DNA of 64,000 nucleotides from assembly GCF_028683135.1 (NCBI RefSeq), contig NZ_JAJUBB010000002.1:426471-490470 (forward strand), in the 5' to 3' direction. The position numbers and the translations under genes are program-made. The number at the start of each line of letters is the position of its first letter. The stretch's first letter is position 1. This stretch comes from Enterovibrio qingdaonensis (GTDB lineage: Bacteria > Pseudomonadota > Gammaproteobacteria > Enterobacterales > Vibrionaceae). The notes under the pieces were generated by a model. It did no database searches. It worked only from the letters and a program-made list of their open reading frames with translations, and was not told the origin of the DNA. Positions 57,001 to 64,000 of this stretch are shown piece after piece.

Positions 57001-58572
57001 AAACGGAAGATTGAAGGTGGCAGTGTTCTTACCGACTACGTCAATTTTCTGTTTAGACGGTGCTTCGGTGATGTAAGCAAGGTTGCGCTCGTCAAACGCT
57101 TTTTTGTCACCAAAAGACAGCCAGTAGTTGTTGTCGTTCCTCGCCATCATGACAGGGAAGGCCTGATTTGAGATATTGACGGCTGCTTGTCCGCGCGCCA
57201 AACCAGTACTGCCATAGAAATTTGTCGCATCGGTAAAAACGTGGAACTTTTTAACAGGCTTCCAACCGTCAGTGAGTGCATCATTGATGCCCCAAAGTTT
57301 GTTGATGTCAGCTTGGATGTTAGCAAGATCGTCAGTGGCGGTATGAACGGCAGGTTCGCTGAAAAATGAAAAGGCAGACGTACCACAGGTGCTACCGCAA
57401 ATCGCCTCATCGACTAGGCTTGCAATGCCATTTTTAAACTGTTTTTCGAATTCCGCGGCAACCGTCTGTGTCAGACCACCACCTACTTCTAGTACGGTAT
57501 CTTTGTCGTTTAGAGACAGCGAAATGGCTTCGTTGATCACGTTAGGGTACATCGCAAAAACGTCAGTGACTTTTTCGCTGACTACACGGTTAGTTAGCGT
57601 GTTATCGGCATAACGTTTTACCAAAGCCTCAGCGTTTCGGCCACGCTGGTCAGTACCGAGATCCGTCAATTTGAATTGGGTTTTGTTCCCGCGTACACCA
57701 CCCAGCTCGAAGGTGTCGATGCCAAAGGAAATGGACTCACCCCAAGCAAAATCAAACTCACCAGCAGCATTGGTTTTACCACGTGAAGAATGGCTAAAGT
57801 AAGACAACCCTTCAATTGGCGTGCCGTTGCTGTCAGTGATCACGGCTTTTGAAAGAATGACTTCTGTTGGCTTGTACTGATATGCCTCTTCAGCGTTCGC
57901 TGAAACGAAAGCGGCGTTTAGATCGGTGGATGTTCCTGGCGTGACCTCCGGCTCGATCTCTGGAACGTGCGCGCTCGGGTTCTTGTCTGCCAGATTTTCT
58001 TCCGCAGGCTTTTCTGCGATGATTTTGTCGAACTCTTCCGGAGGAAGTGCCAAGTCATGATTGTAGATATTGCTGAACGCTAATTTATCGTGCGTTGCAG
58101 TCAGCTCAATATCAATTTGATTTCCGTGGGAAGGAGAGACGGTAGTCAGTAATGCATGTGCATTGTGCGCTTTATTTGGTGAGTCTACAAACTCATCAGC
58201 ATCATGCAGATTTAAACGATGGCGTGTAATCGCTTGGCCAGACTTAGCGAGGTTCTCGATGCTCACATTGCTAAATGTTGCCAGAACAGTTCCTTCGTAA
58301 CTACAGGTGACTGTCTCTTTCTCTTCAAATTCGAATGCATTAGCAGGCTCACCGTTACAGTTGACTGATGAACCATAAACCTTGTTGCCATCTAGCGAAA
58401 ACTCACCCGCAATAATCGATGGCTGTGGCGTGCCAGTGTCGGGATTTCCGGTATCAGGCGTGCCAGTATCCGGGATGGATGGAATACCACCCCCTGTTGA
58501 GACTTGATTGTCATCATCACAGCCAGCAAGCGCTGCCACAATGAGAATGGGCAGAATCTTTTTTTTGTACAT
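54028..58572 (-). CDS. acfD: AcfD/SslE family lipoprotein zinc metalloprotease (M60-like)
   Basis: A 1514-residue surface lipoprotein. The signal peptide ends in the lipobox LAGC followed by DDD, then a PDTG-x-PDTG spacer. The C-terminal third holds the M60-like active site HEVGH at 1297-1301 with a following glutamate (EGATE) as in the HExxH-(8,28)-E class. Relatives are E. coli SslE, a mucin-degrading protein exported by a type II system, and V. cholerae AcfD, an accessory colonisation factor. No secretion genes lie nearby. ATG 58572 is chosen because AGGAAT lies nine bases upstream; a longer frame to 58617 would hide the signal peptide. All of the metal motif is intact. Confidence 0.92.
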   Translation of the reverse strand: MYKKKILPILIVAALAGCDDDNQVSTGGGIPSIPDTGTPDTGNPDTGTPQPSIIAGEFSLDGNKVYGSSVNCNGEPANAFEFEEKETVTCSYEGTVLATFSNVSIENLAKSGQAITRHRLNLHDADEFVDSPNKAHNAHALLTTVSPSHGNQIDIELTATHDKLAFSNIYNHDLALPPEEFDKIIAEKPAEENLADKNPSAHVPEIEPEVTPGTSTDLNAAFVSANAEEAYQYKPTEVILSKAVITDSNGTPIEGLSYFSHSSRGKTNAAGEFDFAWGESISFGIDTFELGGVRGNKTQFKLTDLGTDQRGRNAEALVKRYADNTLTNRVVSEKVTDVFAMYPNVINEAISLSLNDKDTVLEVGGGLTQTVAAEFEKQFKNGIASLVDEAICGSTCGTSAFSFFSEPAVHTATDDLANIQADINKLWGINDALTDGWKPVKKFHVFTDATNFYGSTGLARGQAAVNISNQAFPVMMARNDNNYWLSFGDKKAFDERNLAYITEAPSKQKIDVVGKNTATFNLPFVTIGEMGKGKVMVVGNGRYNSILVCPNDYSWASNGQCGEGSVAKDSDDMKNFFSNAIRYLTNRASDEKITVGTNIPHVYFARHGQVLGIKADYIISPEFNVDTEQLSSFDGINPIEMPLLIINGFEYKNPNGNHYIPPHSADVTKPKLTQDDVTALIEYVNKGGSVLMMETIIQENNTGETGRFLDAAGIAFGMGDSVVRNGNGPNDGYADRPRANREHALWIIERYAAKSEGEDQAPTLPYSIDPITGEVIWDIEVGEKLDLETAFYQAEIDGELKTLKAFIREEDHFSKDEKGKWIIGANGKPVLDEASLQLAKNKLLDQFLVNGQRTYQECTLSDYHYEINCLERRPGNGIPLTGGMERPIYTKLDLGSEQAKAMIKAADLGTNIERLYQHELYFRSKSNEGERLSSTDLNRIYNNMTVWLWNNLDYRYEEAHGDELGFERFTQFLNCYTANMADGNTQCPADLGDKLVSMNMVYGADAGEYAGQMNPSYPLNYMEKPLTRLMLGRSFWDHDVVVDVRPFPGEPSGTTGGTSITLDMSNNTAAYYAGNRQATGQWAVAHQPFTVSVSGNTTPVKVTVALHDDLTGREKHELAMMRPPRMQKSFEVGTSTVFEVPYGGLIYVQGGNSSEVTININGTVNAPLFDSSKNGWVNDLSSPAPIGDVVSDSFIFTAPKANMTAANVSGGVTQFADELDMFANDLNDFYAKDEGVDGTHNRAATHPSIPNNRHAFVNDVAISIGAAHSGYPVMNSSFNPNSHDINTDPLNSWLLWHEVGHNAAQAPLNVEGATEVANNVVALYMQQKYLGSMPRVATDIRIAPDYVNAEMGHAWGAGGPGERLLMFAQMKEWAETEFDITHWYTNEIPAYYNTDTGMNGFNFFKLMHRLSRNANDPAISHYGQNQCYNSGLGASDALMLCASYAAQTDLTAFFEAWNPGTVATILPGVSEPQYVGGISDQGRKAVKALNLPLPQKDPIGIKTVTASAPYPVAH

Positions 58573-59040
58573 TTTTATTATTCCTAAAAAGGCCTGAATG
58601 GGTTTAACGATTGCCAAAAGCGCCTTATATACGTGCGACAGGTATTGCGGGAAAAATAAGCAGTTGAGTTTTTTAAGTTATGAATTGGAACCAAGTGCAA
58701 TATTTCGTTGAGAGTTGGTGGCCACGACTATTTGTGTTGAGCAAAAGGGCGCATGTTTTACAACAAATTCAATGACTAATTCAAATAAAATAATTCATTC
58801 CTGAACGAAGGTACGTAACTGGTTTTAAGGTGAGAGTAATTGGGTTGAATTTAGAACGACCACGATGCATTTTGCGAGTCACAAATAGTGGCGAGAGAAT
58901 CGAGAACGCCAACAATAAGATTGTGTATCGCCGCTGAGAAAACGGTGTTTTATATTCTGACAGAGGTGGAGATAGTGGCGCGTTAGTCGTTAAGCTACTT
59001 ATGCAGCAAAATGCATCATGCAGGGTTGTTTGGGAGTGCT
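58573..59040. other. Gene-free divergent region upstream of acfD
   Basis: About 470 bases with no credible ORF, AT-rich near acfD. It must hold the acfD promoter and that of the small basic protein. I see no clear operator or sigma-54 motif. Confidence 0.3.
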
Positions 59041-59214
59041 ATGAAGCCATCGAAATACATCCAAGTCGTCGAGACTAAGTTGGTCAACGGCGTTTATGTC
59101 ATTGAGCGGCGAGCGTTGCGCGAAAGAAGAGCGGGTAAACCCTGCTACAGAGGTTATGAGCGCAGAGCAAGGGCGGATAGGCGAGACGCAAGGAAAGTAG
59201 ACGCGTACGTATAG
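59041..59214 (+). CDS. Small basic protein with repeated Arg-Arg motif
   Basis: A 57-residue protein whose C-terminal half is dominated by arginine: ERRALRERRAGKPCYRGYERRARADRR read in steps of RR. GGGAG lies just before ATG 59041 and supports translation; ATG 59011 is a longer in-frame option. Its pI would be high, pointing to nucleic-acid or ribosome association, but no known fold is recognised. It lies between the acfD promoter region and the mechanosensitive channel gene. Confidence 0.55.
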   Translation: MKPSKYIQVVETKLVNGVYVIERRALRERRAGKPCYRGYERRARADRRDARKVDAYV

Positions 59215-59370
59215 CGGGTAATTTTATTGCTCTTATGGAAGCCAGCAGTGCGCAATGGCATTGGTCAACTGAAACGGCGTGGATGCTGGCTTAAATGTAT
59301 CAAAACTTCCTCACCCAATTTTATTCTTAACTGCTAGGCTCTTTGAACTGAACCTAGGAGAGTAACGCGC

Positions 59371-60639
59371 ATGGATCATGGTGTACGAAAGTATGTGACG
59401 GATAAGCTCGCGTCAATAGGCGTGAATAGTGACCCATATGGGCTGGAGCCTACATTAGTTTTCCTTCTCGCCTCGGTAGGTGTCGCTGTTATTTGTTATC
59501 TTTTAATCCACCGTGTGATAGTTAAATCTGTCAATGTCATCATCAGTAAAAACAAAGAGTCTTGGGGAAAAAGTCTTACAAACCATGAAGTGTTGGAGAA
59601 AATTGCAGCGACTGTCCCTGTAATGATTCTCGATGTGCTGGTCCCACCTATATTGACTCACCATCCTTTATTGTCCACCACAACCGACCGACTCTTGGGT
59701 GTTGGTGTACTGATTATGTTTGTGTGGGTCTTGTTTTCATTGCTAGATGCGCTGGATGAAATCGCCCATAAAAAAGGTGTCACGAAACGACTGCCCATCA
59801 AGAGTTTTATACAGCTCATCAAATTGTTTACGTTCATCGTTGCTATTGTCCTGTCCGTATCCATTCTGGCGGATGAATCGCCCGTAATTTTCCTGAGTGG
59901 CTTAGGGGTTGCAACAGGTCTTGTCATGCTGGTATTCAGAGACACGATTCTTGGCTTTGTTGCCGGAATTCAGTTATCAGCAAACAGAATGGTCAACCTT
60001 AACGACTGGATTGAGATGGAGAGCTATGGTGCAAACGGCTCAGTTGAAGAAATCTCGTTAACCACCGTCAAAGTAAGGAATTTCGATAATACCGTGACCA
60101 TGCTACCGGCGTATGCTCTGGTGCAGGGTGCGTTTATTAATTGGCGTTGTATGTCGGAGTCCGGTGGGCGGCGAATATATCGCTCAGTCTTCATTGATGT
60201 TACGTCTATTCGATTTATGACAGAAGAAGAAATAGAAGAATTGAAACAGGTTCGAATTCTTCGGGAGTTTCTTTTTGAGCGAGATAAAGAAATCAGAGAC
60301 TTCAATGAAACGTTTGAAGATGTTCACCATGCTGCGAACCTAAGGCATATGACTAATATTGGTATTTTTAGGGCGTATCTTTCGACTTACCTGCGAGCGC
60401 ATAAGGATATACATAGCTACATGCTTTCTATGGTTCGGCAATTACAGCCAACTCCAGAAGGCTTACCCTTACAAATTTATGCGTTTACGAACAATACCGA
60501 TTGGGTGTTTTACGAAGGTGTACAAGCGGACATTTTTGACCACATTTACGCCATCATGCCGTACTTCGGCCTTCGCCCATTTCAAGCATTTGGCGGAAAT
60601 GATGCGAAGAATATTGGGTGTTTTCCCAAGTCAGAATAA
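59371..60639 (+). CDS. MscS-family mechanosensitive channel (YbdG-like)
   Basis: A 422-residue inner-membrane protein with about five helices. The MscS core starts at GLGVATGLVMLVFRDTILGFVAGI, the pore-lining helix region, then NRMVNLNDWIEM and GSVEEISLTTVKVRNFDN in the beta domain. The long C-terminal cytoplasmic region resembles E. coli YbdG. These channels open on osmotic downshock. TAGGAGAG lies before the ATG. It is followed by a structured element. Confidence 0.9.
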   Translation: MDHGVRKYVTDKLASIGVNSDPYGLEPTLVFLLASVGVAVICYLLIHRVIVKSVNVIISKNKESWGKSLTNHEVLEKIAATVPVMILDVLVPPILTHHPLLSTTTDRLLGVGVLIMFVWVLFSLLDALDEIAHKKGVTKRLPIKSFIQLIKLFTFIVAIVLSVSILADESPVIFLSGLGVATGLVMLVFRDTILGFVAGIQLSANRMVNLNDWIEMESYGANGSVEEISLTTVKVRNFDNTVTMLPAYALVQGAFINWRCMSESGGRRIYRSVFIDVTSIRFMTEEEIEELKQVRILREFLFERDKEIRDFNETFEDVHHAANLRHMTNIGIFRAYLSTYLRAHKDIHSYMLSMVRQLQPTPEGLPLQIYAFTNNTDWVFYEGVQADIFDHIYAIMPYFGLRPFQAFGGNDAKNIGCFPKSE

Positions 60640-60652
60640 CGTTAGTTAAGGT

Positions 60653-60707
60653 GCTGCTGAGTTGGAGTTAGCGACTCTCCGGTGTGGGAGTACACACCCT
60701 CAGCAGC
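60653..60707. repeat. Three-way fold-back element between convergent genes
   Basis: An outer stem GCTGCTGAG / CTCAGCAGC (60653-60661 with 60699-60707) encloses two inner hairpins, GGAG/CTCC (60664-60667 with 60677-60680) and GGTGTG/CACACC (60681-60686 with 60693-60698). The whole is a compact three-way junction lying 14 bases after the MscS stop and 8 bases before the acetyltransferase stop. No poly-T follows on either strand beyond a short TTTG. Confidence 0.6.
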
Positions 60708-60714
60708 GTTTGTA

Positions 60715-61140
60715 CTATTTGAATGATTTGGTCACGAAATGGTGGCTGGAAATACGAAACTTTTCGCGTTGATAGAAACGGTGTGCTTTATAGCGTTGTA
60801 CGCCTGAATCAAGGTGAAGTTGGTTAAAGCCTTCTGATTTGCAGCGCTTTTTAAACCAATTGATAAGCAGTGTTCCTACACCTTGGCCTCTCGTCGATTC
60901 ATCAACAACCAAATCATCGACGTAGATGTATTTTCCCCAAGCCAGCTTTTCACCTTCAACGAAACCAGCAACCCCTAAAACGGTGCCTTCTGATTCAACA
61001 TATACAAGCTGGTAGCCTGACTCGCGTTGCTTGATTACTTGTTCTAAAAGTGACGCTTGCGTGAATTGTGGTCGCAATTGGATGAGCAAATCCAACACTT
61101 TTGGAAGGTCTGCGTCTTGGTCGAGAAACGTAACGTTCAC
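60715..61140 (-). CDS. GNAT-family N-acetyltransferase
   Basis: A 141-residue acetyltransferase. The acetyl-CoA signature is DESTRGQGVGTLLINWF and the core strand YVDDLVV precedes it; the C-terminal HRFYQREKF closes the fold. The substrate is unknown. GAGGAAA precedes GTG 61140. The gene is bracketed by two separate GCTGC...GCAGC fold-back elements. Confidence 0.88.
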   Translation of the reverse strand: MNVTFLDQDADLPKVLDLLIQLRPQFTQASLLEQVIKQRESGYQLVYVESEGTVLGVAGFVEGEKLAWGKYIYVDDLVVDESTRGQGVGTLLINWFKKRCKSEGFNQLHLDSGVQRYKAHRFYQREKFRISSHHFVTKSFK

Positions 61141-61180
61141 GGTTTCCTCTATAAAGGCATTAATTAAAAGCGAAGGGGAA

Positions 61181-61230
61181 GCTGCCGGGTATAGGTGTAA
61201 AATTCACCTTCGTAGGGTACACCCGGCAGC
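61181..61230. repeat. Fold-back element upstream of the acetyltransferase
   Basis: A perfect 10-bp outer stem GCTGCCGGGT / ACCCGGCAGC (61181-61190 with 61221-61230) encloses an AGGTG/CACCT hairpin (61193-61197 with 61205-61209). It lies about 40 bases upstream of the acetyltransferase start, within its likely 5' leader. Confidence 0.6.
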
Positions 61231-61252
61231 GTGTTCGATAGCGACAAGATAG

Positions 61253-61680
61253 CACCTAAACTTATGAATAACTTCGACTAACGGCAACAAACTCGATCAA
61301 AAAGTGAAGTTTATGCGGGGGCTAACCATTCAGAGAACAGGATATTGACTCCAAACTCAATATGGTGTTGTTTTATCTCAAAATTTACGTGATGGATGTC
61401 AATAATTTCAATGGGTTAACTGTTATGAATGTTATGGAAATATAACGTTTTTATGAATCGGAGTTACCCTATTTAAAAATGGGATTGGCGGTATAGACAA
61501 ATATGCCGTGCAGAAAGGCACCTCATTGTAGTGCAGCCTTTGCACCTACATTGGTCACTCGTTCCATATTCCTGTCTGCCAATGTCTACATATCTCTTTT
61601 ACTTCAAAGACTTGAACTTATGGCATCTTGATTGCAGATATGTCTTTGATGTTGCCTATTGCTCCATAAGGATACGGACA
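61253..61680. other. Gene-free stretch leading to a small hydrophobic ORF
   Basis: No credible gene in about 430 AT-rich bases. A possible RNA stem TCAAAGAC / GTCTTTGA (61604-61611 with 61642-61649) lies just upstream of the ribosome site of the small ORF at 61681. Confidence 0.3.
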
Positions 61681-61773
61681 ATGGCAGTATCAATAACTAC
61701 GTTACTCCTTGTTGTCGTTGTGTGTTTCTCCGACGTTTGTCGGAGAAACACTTTTTTTTCGAACAGACTCTAA
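61681..61773 (+). CDS. 30-residue hydrophobic peptide overlapping a terminator
   Basis: A short ORF starting with MAVSITTLLLVVVVCFSD and ending in a positively charged tail (CRRNTFFSNRL). AAGGA lies eight bases upstream. The hydrophobic run could span a membrane. The 3' half of the ORF forms a strong terminator hairpin. This layout fits a leader peptide of an attenuator, a type I toxin-like peptide or a small membrane protein; no downstream gene is on the same strand. Confidence 0.35.
   Translation: MAVSITTLLLVVVVCFSDVCRRNTFFSNRL
61722..61759 (+). terminator. Strong intrinsic terminator inside the small ORF
   Basis: A 13-bp perfect stem GTGTTTCTCCGAC / GTCGGAGAAACAC with a 4-base loop and eight T. 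The stem is nearly as strong as any in the window. It also faces the end of the leftward OpgC gene. Confidence 0.88.
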
Positions 61774-63347
61774 TACAGGTGGTTAAAAACAATTTTTTGG
61801 GTTTGTGACTCTATATGTTCAAAGGCGACATCGCTCATTGCAGGAGGCCCATTAACGATAGGCAGATTTGAAAAACCAAAGCCTTCCTGCGGAACGCTGT
61901 TTTCTACAGTGAGATAGTGGTTCCCATCAATATCCTGGAACGCAAGTATGACGTACTTACCCTGCGCGACGTTTTCAAATACGACACCTGATTCGGCTTG
62001 TTCAGGACTGACAGTCAGAGCCCCTGCGCTGGGGGAACCCATCAGATCATCCGTGTCTTTAAAGAGCAAAATCTGGATCGGCGCGTTTTCATTGCCGATG
62101 TTTGAAACTTGCACTTGTATGGAGTTTGGTGCCAACGCTTTAAGCGAAGCAACGTCGGACTGTTCTGTTTCTAGTGCTGGATTGAGAAGGTTTACACTGA
62201 GTACTGCAACTAAAAGTGTGGGTAGCATGGTGACGGTTGCCCACCATTTCGTTTCCAATGTAGGGGATTGTTTTTCTTTAATCCAAGCAGGGATCCAGAG
62301 GGTTGCAACCAGTGCGAAGACAACAATGAGGTAATAGTTTTCAAATCTTATATCGAACAGTGCTAAACCCACGATGTAAGACAGAACGACATGCCAGCTA
62401 AATACATGCAGAGAATGTCTGCCAATGTAGCTCAGAGCCTTAAATTCCAACAAGGTAGGACGATGGCGAATAATGGCTGCAACCAAGTAAACCCATACCA
62501 AAATGTTGAGTAATCTCAGCCAGCCAATTTCAGGCTTATCTGCCATCTGATAAAGCGCGTCTGGCGTAAAGCCAAATCCTAAGAACGAACCGCGATGCAA
62601 TACAAAAAGTGTGAGAGCGATTAGAGCCGCGATGATGGTTCGTGCAGGTGTTATCCAATTGACTGAACCATTTTGCGCTAAGTAACCGAGTGCGGCACCG
62701 CTGGTAAAGAGGATTTGCCATGCAAACGGGTCGAAGTAGCCGGGTTGAACGTTGGCATTAGGAAAGACGAAAGAAACAACCGCGGTTAATTGTGAGGTCT
62801 CAGTGAAACCGCTACATAGCCAAACAGCAATACTGAGGGCCATTACCCAGAGTAAATAGCCTTTTCGAAATGCTGCGATAAGAAACGGCAGACCAACCAT
62901 GAAAAAAATGTAAAGAGGCAAAATATCGAGGTAGTTGGGCTTGGATAGCAGAGTGATTGATAGGATTAATGCCCCGATAGGGTCAGAGATAATTCCTGGA
63001 AAACTAAATTGGTATAATGGAATGCCTGATGGAATAGCGAATTTTACAAAAAAGTACCAGCCTGATATCGCAAGAATACAAATGAGGTGGTAGCGATAGA
63101 TGGTAATCGCCCGCTTAAATGCCTTCTTTCTTACTTCGGTATTAGATAGTGCTGGTCGGCTGTATATGGCACCGGCTAACAAAGCAGAAAGAAAGACGAA
63201 CGCTTCGGCGGCACCAAATTGTCCAAGTGGCTGAAGTGTGAACAATTGTAGGCTGGTCACACCGCCACTTACCCAGATCAAGTGATTGAACGTCATGATA
63301 ACTAATAACAAGCCCCGAAGGCTGTCTAACGCCGGTATCCTTTTCAC
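61770..63347 (-). CDS. OpgC-type membrane acyltransferase fused to a DUF2141 domain
   Basis: A 525-residue protein. Residues 1 to about 380 form an OpgC/acyltransferase-3-like membrane domain with ten or so helices; the start RIPALDSLRGLLLVIMTFNHL is characteristic. OpgC adds succinyl groups to osmoregulated periplasmic glucans. After the last helix (about residue 400) comes a periplasmic beta-sandwich of about 120 residues with NAPIQILLFKD, KYVILAFQDIDGNHYL and NLPIVNGPP, which matches the DUF2141 pattern. No opgG/opgH lies nearby. ATG 63347 begins the hydrophobic start directly. Confidence 0.8.
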   Translation of the reverse strand: MKRIPALDSLRGLLLVIMTFNHLIWVSGGVTSLQLFTLQPLGQFGAAEAFVFLSALLAGAIYSRPALSNTEVRKKAFKRAITIYRYHLICILAISGWYFFVKFAIPSGIPLYQFSFPGIISDPIGALILSITLLSKPNYLDILPLYIFFMVGLPFLIAAFRKGYLLWVMALSIAVWLCSGFTETSQLTAVVSFVFPNANVQPGYFDPFAWQILFTSGAALGYLAQNGSVNWITPARTIIAALIALTLFVLHRGSFLGFGFTPDALYQMADKPEIGWLRLLNILVWVYLVAAIIRHRPTLLEFKALSYIGRHSLHVFSWHVVLSYIVGLALFDIRFENYYLIVVFALVATLWIPAWIKEKQSPTLETKWWATVTMLPTLLVAVLSVNLLNPALETEQSDVASLKALAPNSIQVQVSNIGNENAPIQILLFKDTDDLMGSPSAGALTVSPEQAESGVVFENVAQGKYVILAFQDIDGNHYLTVENSVPQEGFGFSNLPIVNGPPAMSDVAFEHIESQTQKIVFNHLY

Positions 63348-63560
63348 GCAAGTCTCCTAAAGTGTGACATTTTGTTCAAGCCATACTAGGGCAAGGGCTA
63401 TAAAAACGACCTGTCATAACTTGCTGTTTTATTGCTAAATTTTGCCCATTTATGGGATGGCTCGACGAATTACTTGAAGTGGGAATACGGTTTCACTTGA
63501 TTTTGCGAGTCTGAAGGATACACTTCGCGCCGATTTTATTTATGTTGAGATACGTAGTTA

Positions 63561-63944
63561 ATGAAAAAAGCCTTATTTTGCCTTGCTGCGTCAGCATCCT
63601 TGTTGTCAGGCTGTGTGACCTTTCCAACGCAGGAGTCAAACCAAGTTGATGTGATCTGGGATGATGTTGCCGCGATTCAAGATTGCGAATTAATGGGAAC
63701 GGTAATCGGTTCTGAAGGTCATTTTTACGACTATTGGTTGCACGCAGACAAAGACATGGTTTGGGGAACCTTGAACCAAATGCGTCAGAAAGCGCATGAT
63801 CTTGATGCTAATGTGTTGTACCTGTACCAGCCACTAGGCTTCTCGAGCTCAGTTACCATGTTTGGTAATGCCTACTCGTGTGGTGATACCACGAAAAACG
63901 CTGCTCCGTCTGTTGCCGTTGACGGCACCGAAACCTCACTTTAA
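63561..63944 (+). CDS. DUF4156 lipoprotein
   Basis: A 127-residue lipoprotein with signal peptide MKKALFCLAASASLLSGC (Cys18) and the DUF4156 pattern CELMGTVIGSEGHFYDYWL and a second conserved cysteine near the end (AYSCGD). Function unknown. A strong terminator follows 16 bases after the stop. Confidence 0.8.
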   Translation: MKKALFCLAASASLLSGCVTFPTQESNQVDVIWDDVAAIQDCELMGTVIGSEGHFYDYWLHADKDMVWGTLNQMRQKAHDLDANVLYLYQPLGFSSSVTMFGNAYSCGDTTKNAAPSVAVDGTETSL

Positions 63945-63960
63945 CAGCATCGTTTTATCG

Positions 63961-63993
63961 AAAAGGCCTGACAGCTAAAGTCAGGCCTTTTTT
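63961..63993 (+). terminator. Intrinsic terminator after the DUF4156 gene
   Basis: Stem AAAAGGCCTGAC / GTCAGGCCTTTT with a 7-base loop and a T-run. Confidence 0.9.
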
Positions 63994-64000
63994 ATGCTTG

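Noticed and set aside
54028..58572. Phage or transposon origin for the very large ORF
   Set aside because: The lipobox, M60 active site and full length match AcfD/SslE proteins; no mobile-element genes or terminal repeats flank it.
60640..61250. Integron cassette (attC sites) around the acetyltransferase gene
   Set aside because: The fold-backs lack the GTTRRRY / RYYYAAC core sites of attC, and there is no cassette array or integrase, so I kept them only as unexplained fold-backs.
61531..61680. Longer 80-residue form of the hydrophobic peptide
   Set aside because: The upstream 50 codons read as noise (several Cys, Tyr, His), whereas the ATG at 61681 has a clear ribosome site.

Overview
The window looks like a chromosomal segment from a marine gammaproteobacterium of the Vibrionaceae (inference). 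Support comes from a type VI secretion (T6SS) locus in Vibrio cholerae VCA0105-VCA0120 gene order, an AcfD/SslE-type mucinase-like lipoprotein, and a 2-aminoethylphosphonate cluster that includes a pbfA-like gene known from Vibrio. Genus is not resolvable by reading; Enterovibrio, Grimontia or Vibrio would all fit. I recognise no rRNA, tRNA, CRISPR array, prophage or insertion sequence.

Layout. (1) 1-3075: the end of an unknown gene, an M15-type peptidoglycan peptidase, a lone DUF1989 protein and an HTH-less LuxR-like sensor. (2) 3093-11553: a complete 2-aminoethylphosphonate (AEP) module. phnX, pbfA and phnW run leftward; phnS, phnT, a fused two-domain permease and the regulator phnR run rightward. 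Three near-identical palindromes of the form TGGTATATACCA precede phnW, phnS and phnT and are probable PhnR operators. (3) 11591-16567: a tightly coupled leftward operon of a methyltransferase, a solute-binding protein fused to a permease, a permease lacking the ATPase-coupling loop, and a Cache domain fused to a Cys-loop-like channel. It has no ATPase gene. I consider this the best candidate for an undescribed system. (4) 16891-36240: pldA, a MORN-repeat protein, then a T6SS locus (PAAR, tssB, C, E, F, G, FHA, J, K, L, vasH, vasI, tssA, tssM) from which clpV, hcp and vgrG are absent.

(5) 36427-38633: a PLP-dependent deaminase-like enzyme, a membrane protein and a DUF4174 protein. (6) 38884-50406: a urea module. 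A very good sigma-54 promoter precedes urtABCDE (urea ABC importer), followed directly by ureD-A-B-C-E, a HupE/UreJ permease, ureF and ureG. Import, hydrolysis and nickel supply are thus one nitrogen-scavenging unit. (7) 50431-53404: a flavin reductase and a VOC protein divergent from a LysR regulator, then a TDT-family transporter. (8) 53405-64000: a long gene-free stretch ending in an orphan terminator (possible sRNA), the 1,514-residue AcfD/SslE lipoprotein, a basic mini-protein, an MscS-type channel, an acetyltransferase flanked by unusual fold-back elements, a 30-codon hydrophobic ORF running into a strong terminator, an OpgC-DUF2141 fusion and a DUF4156 lipoprotein.

The window combines two nutrient-scavenging modules (phosphonate and urea) with interbacterial or host-facing functions (T6SS, phospholipase, mucinase-like lipoprotein). 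All family assignments come from reading motifs and comparing with remembered family features; no search was run.
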